Below are positions 15,381-25,345 of a DNA stretch of 64,000 bases, in pieces. The notes below the pieces were generated by a model that saw only the letters and a list, made by a program, of their open reading frames with translations, made no database searches and was not told the origin of the DNA. Numbering within the stretch: the stretch's first letter is position 1; the number at the start of each line of letters is the position of its first letter. The stretch comes from Glutamicibacter mishrai (GTDB taxonomy: Bacteria > Actinomycetota > Actinomycetes > Actinomycetales > Micrococcaceae). The stretch spans positions 1,488,001-1,552,000 of the forward strand of contig NZ_CP032549.1 in the NCBI RefSeq assembly GCF_012221945.1. The letters run 5' to 3'. A program made the position numbers and the translations under genes.

Positions 15381-16766
15381 TTAGTTCTCCCGGCGAATCA
15401 GCTGGCCGTGCGGAGTCTGGAAATCGACATCGGTGCCGGCGATGATGGAGCGGCGCACCAGACCGTGCAACGCCTTGCCCTGGTAGGGGGAAATCGGGTT
15501 CTTGTGGTGCAGATTCTCGACGTCCACTTCAAAGGTCTCCTCTGGAGCAAAGACGGCGAAGTCCGCATCCCGGCCAGCCTCGATGACAGCCTTGTTGCCC
15601 AGCCCGGCAAGCTTGGATGGATTCACGCTCATCCATGACACCACTTGTTCAAGGCTGATTCCGCGCTTTTTGGCTTCGGTCCAGATCAGTGGCAGGCCCA
15701 GCTGCAGGGAGGCAACCCCGCCCCAGGCCACGCCGAAGTCGCCGTTTTCGACGTCCTTCAGGTCAACGGTGGACGGCGAATGATCCGAAACGATGCAGTC
15801 GATAATCCCCTCTTCCAGACCCTTCCACAACAGGTCGCGGTTGGCGTCCTCGCGGATTGGCGGGCAGCACTTGTAGGCGGTGGCGCCGTCGGGGATCTCC
15901 TCGGCCAGCAAGGTCAGGTAGTGCGGGCAGGTTTCCACGGTGAGCTTCACGCCTTCGGCCTTGGCCTGGCGGATCATCTCCAAGGCGTCCGAGCTGGACA
16001 GGTGCAGCACGTGGGCGCGCACGCCGGTCTTGCGGGCACGCTCGATGACCTGTTCGATGGCGGTATTCTCAGCGGCGCGCGGACGGGATTCGAGGAAGCC
16101 CGAGTACACCGCGCCGGAAGGCTGCGGCGAGTTATCGATGATGTCCGAGTCTTCTGCGTGCACGATCATCAGCGAATCGAAGGAGGCCAGCTCGGCCATG
16201 TCTTCTTCCATCTCGTCCACGCTCAGCGACGGGAACTCGTCGACGCCGGAGTGCAGCAGGAAGCACTTGAAACCGAAGACGCCGGCCTCGTGCAGTTCGC
16301 GCAGGTCCTTCTTGTTCCCTGGGACCGCACCTCCCCAGAAGCCCACGTTCACATAGGCGTTCTTGCTGGCGGCCTCGCGCTTGATATTCAGCGCGTCAAG
16401 ATTCACGGTCGGCGGGATGGAGTTCAGCGGCATGTCCACAATGGTGGTTACGCCGCCGGCGGCAGCCGCCTTGGTGGCTGATTCGAAGCCTTCCCATTCG
16501 GTGCGGCCAGGCTCATTGACGTGCACGTGGGTATCAACCAGGCCGGGCAGCAGCACCTCGTCCTCGGCCACCTCGATGACGCGTTCGCCTTCGAGCTGGG
16601 CGCCGAGGGGCTCGATCGCGATGATCTTGCCGTCGCGGACACCAACTTCCCTTGGAGCGATCCCCTCGCTGGTCAATACCTGCTCGCCTCGAAGCACAAG
16701 GTCAAACGGTGTGCGCGTGGTTGCGGTTTCGTCCGGGGTGCGGCCAACGGTTTCATTGATGCTCAT
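15381..16766 (-). CDS. allB: Allantoinase
   Basis: Cyclic amidohydrolase of 461 residues that opens allantoin to allantoate. The dinuclear metal site is visible: His-x-His in GLVDTHVHVNEPGRTEWEG, the carboxylated Lys in FGFKCFLLHSG, His in IVHAEDSD and in VLHLSSSDALE, and Asp in IVSDHSPS. The motif NEPGRTEWEG is characteristic of allantoinase rather than dihydropyrimidinase. AGGA lies seven bases before ATG 16766. It is last in the minus-strand series hyi-garR-gcl-allB, with a strong hairpin (16832) between gcl and allB. The allantoin permease lies divergent at 21359. Uricase and allantoate amidohydrolase are not in the window. Confidence 0.93.
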   Translation of the reverse strand: MSINETVGRTPDETATTRTPFDLVLRGEQVLTSEGIAPREVGVRDGKIIAIEPLGAQLEGERVIEVAEDEVLLPGLVDTHVHVNEPGRTEWEGFESATKAAAAGGVTTIVDMPLNSIPPTVNLDALNIKREAASKNAYVNVGFWGGAVPGNKKDLRELHEAGVFGFKCFLLHSGVDEFPSLSVDEMEEDMAELASFDSLMIVHAEDSDIIDNSPQPSGAVYSGFLESRPRAAENTAIEQVIERARKTGVRAHVLHLSSSDALEMIRQAKAEGVKLTVETCPHYLTLLAEEIPDGATAYKCCPPIREDANRDLLWKGLEEGIIDCIVSDHSPSTVDLKDVENGDFGVAWGGVASLQLGLPLIWTEAKKRGISLEQVVSWMSVNPSKLAGLGNKAVIEAGRDADFAVFAPEETFEVDVENLHHKNPISPYQGKALHGLVRRSIIAGTDVDFQTPHGQLIRREN

Positions 16767-16831
16767 GAGGTGTTCCTACTCGTTAAAAGTGTTCATCTGC
16801 TCGGCAGCTCTATGCCAAGTTTAGGTGCTAG

Positions 16832-16874
16832 TGGCGCGGGGCACACCCGAAAGGTGAACCGGTGCCCCGCGCCA
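16832..16874 (-). other. Strong hairpin between gcl and allB
   Basis: A perfect 13-bp G/C-rich stem (TGGCGCGGGGCAC with its complement) around a 17-base loop. No T tract follows on the minus strand, so it is more likely a processing or stabilising element, or an attenuator, than a simple terminator. Confidence 0.6.
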
Positions 16875-16912
16875 ATAGTGTTGCGGGTCTGCAAGTCAGC
16901 GACGACTGCCTC

Positions 16913-18706
<1,794 letters not shown>

Positions 18707-18845
18707 ATTGAACACGTCCTTCGGGAAGAAAAGAATGAGAACCTACAGCGGGCGGCGCGGCGCATGAGTCACCACAACGCCTGCTCCTTGAGCACCAGAT
18801 GCCAGTAACGGACCGGAACGAAGTCCTCACACCCCACCGGCGGTA

Positions 18846-18882
18846 TCGGCGGCGGCTAACCGTGTACTAAAGCCGCCGCCGA
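18846..18882 (-). other. G/C-rich hairpin in the garR-gcl spacer
   Basis: TCGGCGGCGGCT and AGCCGCCGCCGA form a perfect 12-bp stem with a 13-base loop. It lies in the unusually long 255-base gap between garR and gcl, which contains no gene that I can support. With the hairpin at 16832 it suggests that message levels are tuned gene by gene. Confidence 0.55.
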
Positions 18883-18961
18883 CCGCGCATCAGGTGGCGT
18901 ATGCCGCGATCTGAGGTGCAGGCGCTGCCAGCGCCGCCCACCATAGGAAGTTGTCACGGCC

Positions 18962-19861
18962 TTAGGCCGGAAGCGGGGCCTCGATCTTGCCGGCCAGGCG
19001 CTGTACGCCGCGGAAGAGGCCCGAGTGGTCCAGCGCCCCGTCGCCGGAGGCCACAGTGGAGGTGACCAGCTGGGCAACCAGCGCGCCCAGCGGCAGGACC
19101 ACGCCTGCTTCGCGGGCGGCCGAGGTCACGATGCCCATGTCCTTGTTGTGCAGGGCAAGGCGGAATCCGGGGGCGAATTCGCGGTCAAGGATCTTCTGGG
19201 CTTTCTGGTCGAGGACCTTGGAGCCGGCCAAGCCGCCGCCGAGGACCTTGATAGCCGCGTCGGTGTCCACGCCGTAGGCTTCGAGGAATACCACTGCTTC
19301 GCTCAGCGCCTGGATGTTGGCGGCGACGATCAACTGGTTGGCGGCCTTGACGGTCTGTCCGGAACCCGAGGGGCCGACCAGCACGATGGTTTTCCCGACG
19401 GCTTCGAGTACCGGCTTGGCTGCGTCGAAGTCGCTGGATTCGCCGCCGACCATTATGGACAGCACCCCTTCGATGGCGCCGGCTTCGCCGCCGGAGACCG
19501 GGGCGTCCAGCGGGCGAAGGCCGGCTTCGCGGGCCTCGGTGGATAGTGCAACCGCGACGTCGGGGCGGATCGAGGAGTTATCGATCCACAGGGCTCCTGG
19601 TTTCGCGTTGGCGAAGACGCCTTCTTCGCCGGTGACGACCGCTTGGACGTCCGGTGAATCCGGGACCATGGTGATGATGACGTCGGCGTCCTTGACGGCG
19701 TCGGCGATCGAGCTGGCGCCAAGTCCGCCAGCGGCGATCAGGTCATTGGCCGCCTTGGGGCTGCGATTGAAACCGGTGACGGTGAATCCTGCGTTGACCA
19801 GGTTCTTCGCCATGGGCAGGCCCATGATTCCCAGGCCGATGAAGGCTACGTTCTGCGACAT
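18962..19861 (-). CDS. garR: Tartronate semialdehyde reductase (2-hydroxy-3-oxopropionate reductase)
   Basis: NAD(P)H-dependent beta-hydroxyacid dehydrogenase of 299 residues that reduces tartronate semialdehyde to D-glycerate. The N-terminal dinucleotide motif is GLGIMGLPMAKNL (residues 8-20). The substrate-binding DAPVSGGEAGA (about 120-130) and the catalytic lysine in GQTVKAANQL (about 171) are conserved. It lies between hyi (upstream, 32-base spacing) and gcl. The three genes form the glycerate pathway: gcl makes the semialdehyde, Hyi interconverts it with hydroxypyruvate, and GarR reduces it. Confidence 0.93.
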   Translation of the reverse strand: MSQNVAFIGLGIMGLPMAKNLVNAGFTVTGFNRSPKAANDLIAAGGLGASSIADAVKDADVIITMVPDSPDVQAVVTGEEGVFANAKPGALWIDNSSIRPDVAVALSTEAREAGLRPLDAPVSGGEAGAIEGVLSIMVGGESSDFDAAKPVLEAVGKTIVLVGPSGSGQTVKAANQLIVAANIQALSEAVVFLEAYGVDTDAAIKVLGGGLAGSKVLDQKAQKILDREFAPGFRLALHNKDMGIVTSAAREAGVVLPLGALVAQLVTSTVASGDGALDHSGLFRGVQRLAGKIEAPLPA

Positions 19862-19893
19862 GTCTTACTCCAAAATCTGTGGTGTGCGGGGAT

Positions 19894-20691
19894 TCAGGCG
19901 CTGGCCGAGGCGGTGTTGAGCCATTGGAAGGCGGTGGCCATTTCCTGCTTGTATTCCAGGGCGACCTTGCCCGTGTAGCCCAGTTCGACCGAGCGGTTGA
20001 TCCAGTCGAGCAGCGGCAGGTTGCCGGTGCCCGGGGCGCCGCGGCCTGGTGCGTCGGCAATCTGGATGTGGCCGAAGTCCTTGGCGTGGGCTTCGATGAC
20101 GGCGGCGACGTCGTCGCCGTTGACTGCCAGGTGGTAGAAGTCGGCCAGCAGCGCGATGTTGCTGTTGCCTTCGGCCTTGATCGCGTCGACAACCTTGAGG
20201 GCATCGGCCGCGGTTTTCAGCGGGTAGGCCTCGGTGCCGGAGACCGGTTCGATCAGCACGGTGCCGCCAATCTTGGCCACTCCTTCAGTGGCGACCGCCA
20301 GGTTCTTCAATGCCAGTTCGTCCTGCTCTTCGGGCGTGTAGTCCGGCAGGCGGTTTCCGTAGAGGGCATTGAAGGAGGTGCATCCGGTGGCTTCACCGAT
20401 GGCCGCTACCACTGCAACGTTGTCCTTGAATTCGCTGCAGCGCCCCTTCCAAGAGACCAGGCCGCGGTCTCCGGCAGGCATGTCGCCTGCGAAGAAGTTC
20501 AACCCATCCAGCTGGACGCCTGCGTTCTTCAGCGAGGCGATGAACTGGTCAACCTGCTTGTCGCCGGGCACCGCTTCGGCAAATGGCCACCAGAATTCGA
20601 CGCTGTCGAATCCTGCCTGGCCCGCTGCTTCGGCGCGTTCGAGCAGTGGCAATTCAGTAAGAAGAATCGAGCAATTCAGAGTGTAGGACAC
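19894..20691 (-). CDS. hyi: Hydroxypyruvate isomerase
   Basis: Xylose-isomerase-like TIM barrel of 265 residues that interconverts hydroxypyruvate and tartronate semialdehyde. The N-terminus SYTLNCSILLTELPLLERA is typical of Hyi, and metal-binding Glu and His residues appear in VLIEPVSG, LLADFYHLAV and HIQIADAPGR. The start is GTG 20691, with GGAGGG seven bases upstream; the TTG at 20712 would place that site inside the gene. It is the first gene of the minus-strand glyoxylate series, and two dyads at 20724 and 20744 lie directly upstream. Confidence 0.92.
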   Translation of the reverse strand: MSYTLNCSILLTELPLLERAEAAGQAGFDSVEFWWPFAEAVPGDKQVDQFIASLKNAGVQLDGLNFFAGDMPAGDRGLVSWKGRCSEFKDNVAVVAAIGEATGCTSFNALYGNRLPDYTPEEQDELALKNLAVATEGVAKIGGTVLIEPVSGTEAYPLKTAADALKVVDAIKAEGNSNIALLADFYHLAVNGDDVAAVIEAHAKDFGHIQIADAPGRGAPGTGNLPLLDWINRSVELGYTGKVALEYKQEMATAFQWLNTASASA

Positions 20692-20723
20692 CGGATTTCC
20701 CTCCAAGACCAACGTTCCTAAGT

Positions 20724-20761
20724 TTCCGCTTTGTGGAAGTTAGGTTTTGCTTTATGAAAAC
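20724..20761. promoter_or_regulatory. Two dyads upstream of hyi (candidate operators)
   Basis: TTCCgctttgtGGAA (20724-20738) and GTTTTgctttatGAAAAC (20744-20761) lie 33-70 bases upstream of the hyi start, where a repressor would act. They could serve an IclR- or GntR-type regulator of glyoxylate/allantoin genes. No such regulator gene is in the window, so the assignment is open. Confidence 0.4.
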
Positions 20762-21074
20762 ACTAAGTCTCCACGCGAGGGGCTGTCAACCCCTTTGAAC
20801 TCAACTTCTTGCAACCCTTCACTCGCGCCTGCGCGGCACCCCCAGACCCAAGGCGAAGGCAAGTAACTCATGCTTAATATGCGAAACCTATTTGTTAGAA
20901 ATCGCGCTAAATCGAATCAATCACCCCTTCGTGATGGCGAACGAGTTGCGTCTATATTTCCGTCATATGAAATCAGGATTTTCTATTGCGGTAGCCGTTC
21001 CGCCGGACTTACAGTTGAGTGGCAGGTGATGTGGCACACATCTCGGAGTGAATATTTCTGACTCAGGAGCAGCC
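20762..21074. other. Intergenic region between hyi and the NCS1 leader, no supported gene
   Basis: About 310 bases, A/T-richer in the centre, between divergent operons. It must hold the promoters for both. A 63-codon frame at 20870-21061 has no ribosome site and no family resemblance, so it is not called. Confidence 0.4.
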
Positions 21075-21200
21075 ATGAGCGCACGACTCATCGGGAGTCC
21101 ATCAGGACACCCAGACTGGCAGCAGGCCTTGGCCGCCCAGCCAGTTGTTGGCACCCCATCGGAGTTCTATCGGAACTTCGGCCAGCCGATCTACCCGTAA
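21075..21200 (+). CDS. Candidate 41-residue small ORF upstream of the NCS1 permease
   Basis: ATG 21075 is preceded by AGGAG at a five-base spacing (AGGAGcagccATG). It opens a 41-codon frame that starts MSARLIGSPSGHPDWQQAL and ends FGQPIYP. No family is recognised. The good ribosome site and its position ahead of a structured leader (21276-21333) suggest a leader peptide or a small protein co-transcribed with the permease. The frame is short enough to have arisen by chance, so confidence is moderate. Confidence 0.45.
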   Translation: MSARLIGSPSGHPDWQQALAAQPVVGTPSEFYRNFGQPIYP

Positions 21201-21275
21201 CGCGCGGCCCGATCCGCAACGCGGACCTACGCAGCCAACCCACAACGAATAGATCGGCATGCCGCGCGCATGCCC

Positions 21276-21333
21276 GCTGAAGGCACACGTCTCCCCCACC
21301 CATAATGCCGGGTGGCTTCGCCCTGCCTTCAGC
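21276..21333 (+). promoter_or_regulatory. Nested hairpin in the NCS1 permease leader
   Basis: GCTGAAGGCA (21276) pairs perfectly with TGCCTTCAGC (21324), enclosing a second stem CCACCC/GGGTGG (21296 and 21310). The structure ends 25 bases before the permease ATG and lies after the small ORF. It could attenuate or stabilise the message. Confidence 0.5.
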
Positions 21334-21358
21334 ATGCTTTTGAGAAAAGGACCTCGCC

Positions 21359-22888
21359 ATGAGGCAAGAACTCTCGGAGCCACGCTCCGTCCAAGTACCA
21401 CCCGCAGCGTCAACCCATCAGGGCATCGACCGCGCCAACCCGCATGAACTCAGCCCCGGCCTGTACAACCAGGACCTGGCGCCCACCACCCGCAAGGGCC
21501 GTTCATGGAACGCCTACAGCATCTTCACCCTCTGGGCCAACGACGTGCACTCACTGGGCAATTACGCCTTCGCCATCGGGCTCTTCGCTCTGGGAATGAG
21601 CGCAGGACAGATCCTCGGTGCGCTGGCTATCGGCGCCATTCTGCTGTTCGCGTTGCTGAATTTCTCTGGCTTCATGGGTGAAAAGACCGGCGTTCCCTTC
21701 CCGGTGATGAGCCGCATCGCCTTCGGCATTACCGGGGCGCAGATCCCCGCCCTGATCCGAGGCGCGGTAGCCATCGCATGGTTTGGCATCCAGACCTACC
21801 TGGCATCCCAGGTGCTCTCGGTCATGGTGATAGCCGTGGCCCCGGGCGCGGCCAGCCTGCAGGACTCCAGCTTCCTCGGCCTGAACACCTTGGGATGGAT
21901 CTGCTTTGTGGCACTGTGGGCCATTCAGTTGGTGATCGTCAGTTACGGCATGGAAATGATCCGCAAATACGAAGCCTTCGCCGGCCCGGTCATCTTGGTG
22001 ACCTTCCTGGCCCTAGCCATTTGGATGTTCATTGAATCGGGCTTCAATATCTCGCTGAGCACCGGCGAGACCAAGAGCGGCGGCGCCATGTGGGCCTCGA
22101 TGTTCGGCGCAGCCGCCCTGTGGGTTTCCATCTACGGAACCTTCGTCTTGAACTTCTGCGACTTCACCCGCGGAGCCAAATCCAAGAAGTCCATCGTGAA
22201 GGGCAACTTCTTCGGGATCCCGCTGAACATGCTGTTCTTCGGCGCCATCGTGGTGGTCCTGACCGGAACCCAGTTCTCCATCAACGGAAAGATCATCACC
22301 TCTCCCTCCGATGTTGTCTCGGCAATCCCCAACACCTTCCTGCTCTTGCTGGCCTCGGCAGCGCTTTTGGTGCTGACCATCGCAGTGAACCTGATGGCGA
22401 ACTTCGTGGCCCCCACCTACGCGCTGACCAACCTGTTCCCGAAGAAGCTGAACTTCCGCAGCGCCGCCATGATTTCCGGCGTCATCGGACTGGTGATCCT
22501 TCCATGGAATCTCTACAACTCACCGGAGATCATCAACTACTTCCTCGGTGGCCTGGGCGCGCTGCTTGGCCCGCTTTTCGGCATCATCATGGCCGACTAC
22601 TGGCTGATCCGCAAAGCCCGGATCAACGTCATGGATCTGTACCGTGCCAATCCCGAAGGCACCTACTACTTCACCCGCGGCGTGAGCTATCGGGCAGTAG
22701 GTGCCCTGGTGATCAGCTCCGTGATCGCGCTGGTGCTGGCCTTCGTTCCAGCCTTGCACGTTGTCGGTTCCTTCGCCTGGTTCCTCGGATCAGGTGCCGG
22801 AGCGGTGGCCTACCTGGTCCTGGCCAAGCGCCAGCATGACCTCGCAGACATCGACGGCGAACCTATCGCCGTAGCTCCAACCCACTAG
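21359..22888 (+). CDS. NCS1-family nucleobase/allantoin/hydantoin permease
   Basis: Twelve-segment sodium- or proton-coupled transporter of the NCS1 family, 509 residues. The family N-terminal pattern is clear: NQDLAPTTRKGRSWNAYSIF, then TLWANDVHSLGNYAFA, and VPFPVMSRIAFGITGAQIP. Helix 3 reads RGAVAIAWFGIQTYLASQVL, with the Trp of the substrate site. AAGGA is seven bases before ATG 21359. It is followed after seven bases by a hydantoin-racemase-like gene and is divergent from the allantoinase/glyoxylate series. Allantoin is the likely substrate; a hydantoin or uracil cannot be excluded. Confidence 0.9.
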   Translation: MRQELSEPRSVQVPPAASTHQGIDRANPHELSPGLYNQDLAPTTRKGRSWNAYSIFTLWANDVHSLGNYAFAIGLFALGMSAGQILGALAIGAILLFALLNFSGFMGEKTGVPFPVMSRIAFGITGAQIPALIRGAVAIAWFGIQTYLASQVLSVMVIAVAPGAASLQDSSFLGLNTLGWICFVALWAIQLVIVSYGMEMIRKYEAFAGPVILVTFLALAIWMFIESGFNISLSTGETKSGGAMWASMFGAAALWVSIYGTFVLNFCDFTRGAKSKKSIVKGNFFGIPLNMLFFGAIVVVLTGTQFSINGKIITSPSDVVSAIPNTFLLLLASAALLVLTIAVNLMANFVAPTYALTNLFPKKLNFRSAAMISGVIGLVILPWNLYNSPEIINYFLGGLGALLGPLFGIIMADYWLIRKARINVMDLYRANPEGTYYFTRGVSYRAVGALVISSVIALVLAFVPALHVVGSFAWFLGSGAGAVAYLVLAKRQHDLADIDGEPIAVAPTH

Positions 22889-22895
22889 GAGCGTC

Positions 22896-23633
22896 ATGCG
22901 AATCCTCATTGTGAATGTGAATACCACTGCGTCCATGACCAAGGCCATCGGCGACTCGGCCCGCGCGGTCGCTTCGCCCGGCACGGACATCATCGAGCTG
23001 ACTCCTGATTTCGGGGCGGACTCCTGCGAAGGCAATTTTGAAAGCTACCTCGCCGCGATGGCCGTGATGGATAAGGTGATCCGCTACCCGGAGCCCTTCG
23101 ACGCGGTCATCCAGGCCGGCTACGGCGAACATGGGCGTGAAGGCCTGCAGGAACTGCTGGATGTCCCGGTGGTGGACATTACCGAAGCCGCCGCTTCCAC
23201 CGCGCAATTCCTGGGGCACAAGTACTCCGTGGTGACAACCTTGGACCGCGCAGTCCCGCTGATCGAAGACCGGCTGAAGCTGGCCGGCCTGACCGACCGG
23301 CTCGCGTCGGTGCGAGCCAGCGGCTTGGGTGTCCTGGAACTGGAATCAGATCCGCAGCGGGCAGTGGCCGCCATCGTCGAGCAGTCCCGCATCGCGGTGG
23401 AGCAGGACAAGGCCGAGGTCATCTGCCTCGGCTGCGGCGGCATGGCCGAACTCGAAGAGCAGGTTCGGACTGCCACCGGCGTTCCGATCGTCGATGGCGT
23501 CCGGGCCGCGGTGACCATCGCCGAATCACTGGTGCGGATGGGCCTGAGCACCTCCAAGGTGCGCACTTACGCTCCCCCGCGCCCCAAGGTGCTGAGCGGT
23601 TGGCCGATCTCCGCCGAACTCATTACCAAGTGA
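22896..23633 (+). CDS. Hydantoin/allantoin racemase-like protein (Asp/Glu racemase superfamily)
   Basis: A 245-residue member of the aspartate/glutamate/hydantoin racemase superfamily. The start RILIVNVNTTASMTKAI corresponds to the family NPNxS region. The second catalytic cysteine is present in CLGCGGMAELEEQV (about residue 180). The first, normally Cys in an ACFGDPG-type motif, is replaced: the sequence reads QAGYGEHGREGL with Gly at that place. A two-base racemase mechanism is therefore doubtful; a one-base or different activity on a hydantoin ring is possible. GGAG stands four bases before the ATG. It shares the operon with the permease, so allantoin or a related hydantoin is the probable substrate. 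Confidence 0.78.
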   Translation: MRILIVNVNTTASMTKAIGDSARAVASPGTDIIELTPDFGADSCEGNFESYLAAMAVMDKVIRYPEPFDAVIQAGYGEHGREGLQELLDVPVVDITEAAASTAQFLGHKYSVVTTLDRAVPLIEDRLKLAGLTDRLASVRASGLGVLELESDPQRAVAAIVEQSRIAVEQDKAEVICLGCGGMAELEEQVRTATGVPIVDGVRAAVTIAESLVRMGLSTSKVRTYAPPRPKVLSGWPISAELITK

Positions 23634-23685
23634 ATGCGCAGGCGTATCCCAGTTAGTGCACAGACTGCGCGTTTAGAGTTATAAG

Positions 23686-23755
23686 TACCTCATGAAGGTG
23701 CGAGTGATGACAAATGTTTGGTCCCGATGCTTCGGCATCGGGACCAAACTTTTTT
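23686..23755 (+). ncRNA. Candidate small RNA A (shared head block plus terminator)
   Basis: A 25-base block ending GAAGGTGCGAGTGATGA (23686-23710) recurs at 52743-52768 with only a one-base insertion. Seven bases further on is a strong terminator: TTTGGTCCCGATGC, TTCG loop, complement, then CTTTTTT (23717-23755). ACCT/AGGT at the head can form a small stem with the indel in its loop. A TAGAGT -10-like hexamer ends six bases before the block. The next gene is on the opposite strand, so this is not a cis leader. It starts 52 bases after the racemase stop and could also be a 3'-UTR-derived RNA. Confidence 0.55.
23717..23755 (+). terminator. Strong intrinsic terminator
   Basis: A 14-bp stem with a UUCG-type tetraloop followed by CTTTTTT. 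It ends transcription of the candidate RNA and of the permease-racemase operon, and faces the end of the DUF1275 gene. Confidence 0.92.
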
Positions 23756-23765
23756 GCGCTACAGC

Positions 23766-24479
23766 TTAGCTGGCGTCAACCAAGTCCTCGGCCTTTTCGG
23801 CCTGCTGGCGCGAGCGTTCCCCGACCAGTGCCACGCCAATAGCCAGCACGCCGGTGAACAGAACACCCAAGCCGATATGCACCTGCAAGAAGGCGGCACC
23901 TGCGGCCGCGCCAATCAGGATCAGCGCCACCGCCAGCAGCCGGCGCTCCCAATATTTGCCGCTGCCTCCGCCCAGGGGCGAGTCGGCGGCGAGGCCAGTC
24001 AGGGTGGAGGTCACCACCACCGTGGTCACATCCTTGACCGCCAGATGGCGGGCGGTGGCTGCCTGGAGGCCCATGGCCGCTGCAATGAATCCGGTCACCG
24101 ACAAGGCGGCACCTTGGGAGACATGCTGCACTCCAGAGAACAGGGCAATAGAAGTCAGTGCCAGGCAGATGCCAACCACGGCAATCAGCACCGTGGTGCG
24201 TCGGCTCCAGCCTGCGGATTCCTGCTTGAGCACCCGTCCGGCAATCGCCGCACCGAGCACAAAACCGACCAGCGCCACGGATGGACCCAGGACCGGCAGT
24301 CCGTCGGCGCCCATGAGGGCCATGCCAAGAATCACGACATTGCCGGTCATGTTTCCGGTGAAGACCCGGTCCAGCCCCAGATAGCCGACAGCGTCGATAA
24401 TTCCTGTAGAGAAGGTCAGCACGAGCATCAAGATCAGATGCATTTTCGCGGGGTCGTGGGGCTTGAGGGCGTTCGGCAT
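23766..24479 (-). CDS. DUF1275 (YoaK-type) membrane protein
   Basis: Integral membrane protein of 237 residues with about six hydrophobic segments. The family signature is visible: LTFSTGIIDAVGYLGLDRVF followed by TGNMTGNVVILGMAL, and later GLQAATARHLAVKDVTTVVV with TSTLTGLAA. The function of DUF1275 proteins is not established; a transport role is often assumed from topology. ATG 24479 begins MPNALKPHDPAKMHL; the ATG at residue 13 is an alternative. It stands alone, convergent with candidate RNA A. Confidence 0.85.
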   Translation of the reverse strand: MPNALKPHDPAKMHLILMLVLTFSTGIIDAVGYLGLDRVFTGNMTGNVVILGMALMGADGLPVLGPSVALVGFVLGAAIAGRVLKQESAGWSRRTTVLIAVVGICLALTSIALFSGVQHVSQGAALSVTGFIAAAMGLQAATARHLAVKDVTTVVVTSTLTGLAADSPLGGGSGKYWERRLLAVALILIGAAAGAAFLQVHIGLGVLFTGVLAIGVALVGERSRQQAEKAEDLVDAS

Positions 24480-24608
24480 GGTAGTTTTTCTTTCGCTTCG
24501 GTCGGATCAGAGCCTAGCGTAGGCCACCACCAAGCGATCCCCCACGCATATTGCGAGCGCGCTTCACATCCTCATTTTCGTTACGGGCAGCCGATGACCC
24601 GCAACGCG

Positions 24609-24645
24609 AAAAATCCCTGCAACCACGCGGATGCAGGGATTTTTT
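24609..24645 (-). terminator. Terminator after the NAD(P)-binding protein gene
   Basis: AAAAATCCCTGCA and TGCAGGGATTTTT form a 13-bp stem with a 10-base loop, usable in both directions. It lies 14 bases beyond the stop of the gene at 24659-25345. Confidence 0.9.
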
Positions 24646-24658
24646 GTGTCGCGGTGGT

Positions 24659-25345
24659 TTAGCTGATGGCTTCAGCGATCGCGGTGGAACCGTCGTAGAA
24701 GTTCACGGTCGAGCGTTGTGCCGCTTCGGTATCCACGACGTGGGTGATCACCTCGGCGACATTTTCGCGAGAAACCTTGCCGTTTTCCGCTTCAGGAGCC
24801 TTGCCATCGATATTGCCGGTTTCATCGGCGATCGTGATCTTCTTGCTGGCAGGGTCCAGCGTCAGGGCTCCGGGACCAAGAATGGTGTAGTCCAGGTCGG
24901 TCTCGCGCAAGACGGCATCTGCATCATGCTTGGCCTTGGCGTAGGTGTAGAAGGAATTTTCCGGATCGAGATTATCGACATCCACCAGAGCCCGCGAGTA
25001 GGAGACCATGACAAATCGCGATACGCCGGCCTGCTTGGCCGCTTCCATGGAACGCACGGCAGCATCGAAGTCCACGGCGCGGGTGCGTTCCTTGTTTCCA
25101 CCGCCGGCTCCGGCCGAGAAGACGATGGAGTGCGCACCGCTGAAGGCTTCAGCAAGCTGCTCTACGCCAGCGTTTTCGATATCAAGCACTATCGGGGTCG
25201 CGCCGGTGGCGGAGATTTCAGCGGAATGATCTGGGTTGCGAATAAACGAGTCGACGGCAAAGCCGCGTGCTACCAGTTTTGGCGCGGCCAGCAAAGCTAC
25301 CTTGCCGTGGCCACCGATAAGGACTACTCGACGTTCTTCAGACAT
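24659..25345 (-). CDS. NmrA-like/atypical SDR NAD(P)-binding protein
   Basis: Rossmann-fold protein of 228 residues of the atypical short-chain dehydrogenase (SDR_a5/NmrA-like) group. The dinucleotide site is RRVVLIGGHGKVALLAAPKL near the N-terminus; YAKAKHDADAVL later resembles the Tyr-x-x-x-Lys region. Such proteins may be reductases or redox sensors; no substrate can be read. ATG 25345 has AGGAG six bases upstream, while the extension to 25465 has none. Transcription ends at the terminator at 24609. Confidence 0.83.
   Translation of the reverse strand: MSEERRVVLIGGHGKVALLAAPKLVARGFAVDSFIRNPDHSAEISATGATPIVLDIENAGVEQLAEAFSGAHSIVFSAGAGGGNKERTRAVDFDAAVRSMEAAKQAGVSRFVMVSYSRALVDVDNLDPENSFYTYAKAKHDADAVLRETDLDYTILGPGALTLDPASKKITIADETGNIDGKAPEAENGKVSRENVAEVITHVVDTEAAQRSTVNFYDGSTAIAEAIS

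Noticed and set aside
20870..21061. 63-codon plus-strand frame between hyi and the NCS1 permease
   Set aside because: No Shine-Dalgarno sequence, no family, mixed composition.
23691..23770. The repeated RNA head read as a short peptide MKVRVM in both copies
   Set aside because: After six or seven codons the two frames are unrelated and run through terminator stems, and there is no ribosome site. The possibility is kept open under the RNA finding but not called as a gene.
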